64,000 bases of DNA from Eudromia elegans (taxonomy: Eukaryota > Chordata > Aves > Tinamiformes > Tinamidae): the NCBI GenBank assembly GCA_003342815.1, contig PTEX01000015.1, forward strand, positions 1,734,499-1,798,498. Direction: 5' to 3'. Every line of letters begins with the position of its first letter. Position 1 is the first letter of the stretch. This document shows, piece after piece, positions 62,410-64,000 of the stretch. The notes under the pieces were generated by a model, which did not search any database, was not told the origin of the DNA, and saw only the letters and a list, made by a program, of their open reading frames with translations. The translations under genes and the position numbers were made by a program.

Positions 62410-62610
62410 GAAGGATGCTCAGCAGGGAGCCACACGCTCCTTCCAGCCAGGCTGAGCCAGCCCGGCGCTGCTCCTTGTTTTCCCGGGAGGATCCGCACCG
62501 GAACGCTGCAGCTGCTCCCAGAGCAGCCCATCAACAGCCAGCGAGGCAGGGCACGGGAATTCGGCACAGAGGCAGAGCTGCCTCGGCCAACAGCGGGTCA
62601 CATGTCCTAG
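62410..62610. promoter_or_regulatory. GC-rich, CpG-bearing patch
   Basis: About 200 bp with around a dozen CpG, rising out of an AT-rich background. Overlapping frames on both strands (62415-62642 plus; 62373-62567 and 62419-62601 minus) are Ala/Arg/Pro-rich by composition and match no family. Possibly a small regulatory element. Confidence 0.3.
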
Positions 62611-64000
62611 AGGATCAGCAGATCACGGATAATTTGACTTAAATTCACTTGGCCACTTGACTTCTTAGGTACATGGCTGTGTTGTTATCCACAGATGTAG
62701 CCCTGCAATCCAGGAGGTTGAGATTAAAGACTATTTAATGATTTCTTCAGCCTAGAAAATGCAAGCATGAGATGTACAAATATCTGCAAGGACACGTAAC
62801 CTGGGGCACAGGTTATGGCTGTAATTCTTAATATGCTGCTTTAGGCATTGCAAGAAAAAATTGTGCTATAGAAAAGAGCTCCCAAGGCAAATATGTGTGT
62901 GTGCCCATGTGTGTTGGGACATTATCATGAAGGAAAAATCAACAAGCAGGTATAAACATCTTCAGTTTGCTGGTGATGTATCTGAAACTCACCTGTTGGA
63001 TAACAGCAGCACAAACTGTAGGAGAACTTTGCTCAAATAGCTGTGTAAGAAAAAAATTATTAAAGTCAGTGGGTGACTGACTGCACCCTTATAACATTGT
63101 CAAACAGCCACAGTTAATTAATTTGATTTGACTTGACTGCATGACTTGTGTTTTCTTTCAAACCTTTCAAACCCATTTTTTTCTTGCCAAGAAGATTTCG
63201 TTCAGGAGTTTGTTTATCAAACTGCAATTATTTTAACATTATGAGCTATGAGCCATCATTATGTTAACCACAGATTTATTGCTATGATAGACAAATAAAG
63301 TGAGTGCAGCAGTATTCCAAATAGCAGTGCGTGTGTGTGTTTAATTGTATTGCAAGCTTCTGCCAAATACTTCAGAATAATTTATTAGAAGGGCGTCTTA
63401 ACATTACTTAGCTTCTTATATATCATCTTCAAACTCAAAGATGGACTCTTTTTCTTAAAGGTTCCATGAAGCAGTCTAACACTTTTCAATGCCTTTTGGT
63501 AGGGTTTTTTTTCAAGGTTACTTTAAACTTAGAGCATCTCAAAGCCGATATTTAGCAGCTTTAGTTCACCAAAGCTCTTTGGTGACCAGCTCCCCAGTTG
63601 TAAACAAGCGACAATTCAATAAGCTTTTGGGGAACTCAGGATGATCTGAACCACTTGACTTTTGACTTGTGCAGACATAACGAATATATTTACTCCAAAG
63701 GGGGAACACTGGCTGTTCATATGGAAGAAGGCCACTGACGCCTCAGGCAAAGACAGATCAAAGCGTGGGCAGAACGTCAAGTACATGAGTACTTCCATTG
63801 ACTACTGTAGGGCTATGCCAGAGCCGAAAGTTAAATGAACAGTTAAATACTTTCCAGGTCTTGTATTTTACATCACACAGCTTTTCAAAGCATGTTTTCA
63901 AAGATATATTTAATTTTTTAAAGCATTAAGCCACACTTCATGGTATTGCAGGTTAATATAACAAGATAGGTTTACCTTTTACACTGAATTAAAAAATAAA
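62611..64000. other. AT-rich unique sequence with one near-perfect palindrome
   Basis: No gene recognised. TCACCAAAG (63566-63574) and CTTTGGTGA (63577-63585) form an inverted repeat with a 2-base centre. The 63540-63830 stretch is non-repetitive with scattered CpG and may be conserved non-coding DNA. Confidence 0.45.

Noticed and set aside
62550-62570. GAATTCGGCACAGAGG, resembling a cDNA-library EcoRI adapter
   Set aside because: It differs from the common adapter end (GAATTCGGCACGAG) by an inserted base and sits in continuous GC-rich genomic sequence, so chance is more likely than vector contamination.
1-64000. Endogenous retrovirus or LTR remnants
   Set aside because: No paired LTR-like repeats, primer-binding-site-like sequence or gag/pol/env-like frames were seen by eye; a masker search could still find old solo LTRs.
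1-64000. tRNA, rRNA, CRISPR array or prokaryotic operon structure
   Set aside because: None seen; the base composition, microsatellites and CR1 elements indicate vertebrate nuclear DNA.

Overview
The window looks like 64 kb of ordinary, mostly non-coding nuclear DNA from a sauropsid, most likely a bird. The main evidence is three 5'-truncated CR1 LINE copies (about 42.84-43.18 kb, 54.82-55.37 kb and 59.29-59.71 kb). The first ends in the short ATTCTATG-type tail repeats typical of avian CR1. Recognised interspersed repeats cover only about 2% of the window, which fits a bird better than a mammal, turtle or crocodile. I cannot name the species.

No host protein-coding gene could be recognised. 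Open frames are short, scattered on both strands and unlike any family I know. The only frames I can assign to a protein family are the C-terminal ends of the CR1 ORF2 (reverse transcriptase) polyprotein inside the LINE copies. No tRNA, rRNA, known microRNA, CRISPR array or bacterial-type feature was seen. The window is probably a gene desert, or a large intron or intergenic block, in which any function would be regulatory.

Layout. 0-12 kb: AT-rich unique sequence with a small unidentified frame at the left edge (140-304), a CpG cluster at 3.24-3.39 kb, a short degenerate tandem repeat at 4.70 kb and a perfect 24-bp duplication at 10.75 kb. 12.2 kb: a (CCTT)n microsatellite holding a 5-N assembly gap. 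12.4-27 kb: AT-rich unique sequence with a 22-bp perfect palindrome (15.46 kb), two adjacent canonical TCF/LEF-type motifs (16.75 kb), an imperfect hairpin (22.23-22.30 kb) and a 149-codon frame with a splice-acceptor-like tract (23.6-24.1 kb). 27.4-27.9 kb: the best CpG-island-like segment. 30.46-31.1 kb: a second GC-rich segment with a TATA-like box, a short ATG frame and a consensus-like splice donor, the best promoter/first-exon candidate. 31-42 kb: AT-rich sequence with two segments of mixed composition that resemble conserved regulatory DNA, then a GC-rich patch at 41.7-42.0 kb and a very long polypyrimidine tract ending in CAG at 42.46 kb. 42.8-64 kb: the three CR1 copies, a GC-rich patch with a GGA run and a 17-bp duplication (46.4-46.8 kb), an 11-bp-arm inverted repeat of TAAT motifs (50.04 kb), an (AAAT)n microsatellite (62.2 kb), another GC-rich patch (62.4-62.6 kb) and a near-perfect palindrome (63.57 kb).

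I found no convincing undescribed biological system. The points most worth checking are the promoter-like segment at 30.7-30.9 kb, the CpG-rich segment at 27.4-27.9 kb, the 22-bp palindrome, the paired TCF/LEF-type sites and the hairpin at 22.2 kb. Alignment to other amniote genomes, transcript data and chromatin data would settle most of them.
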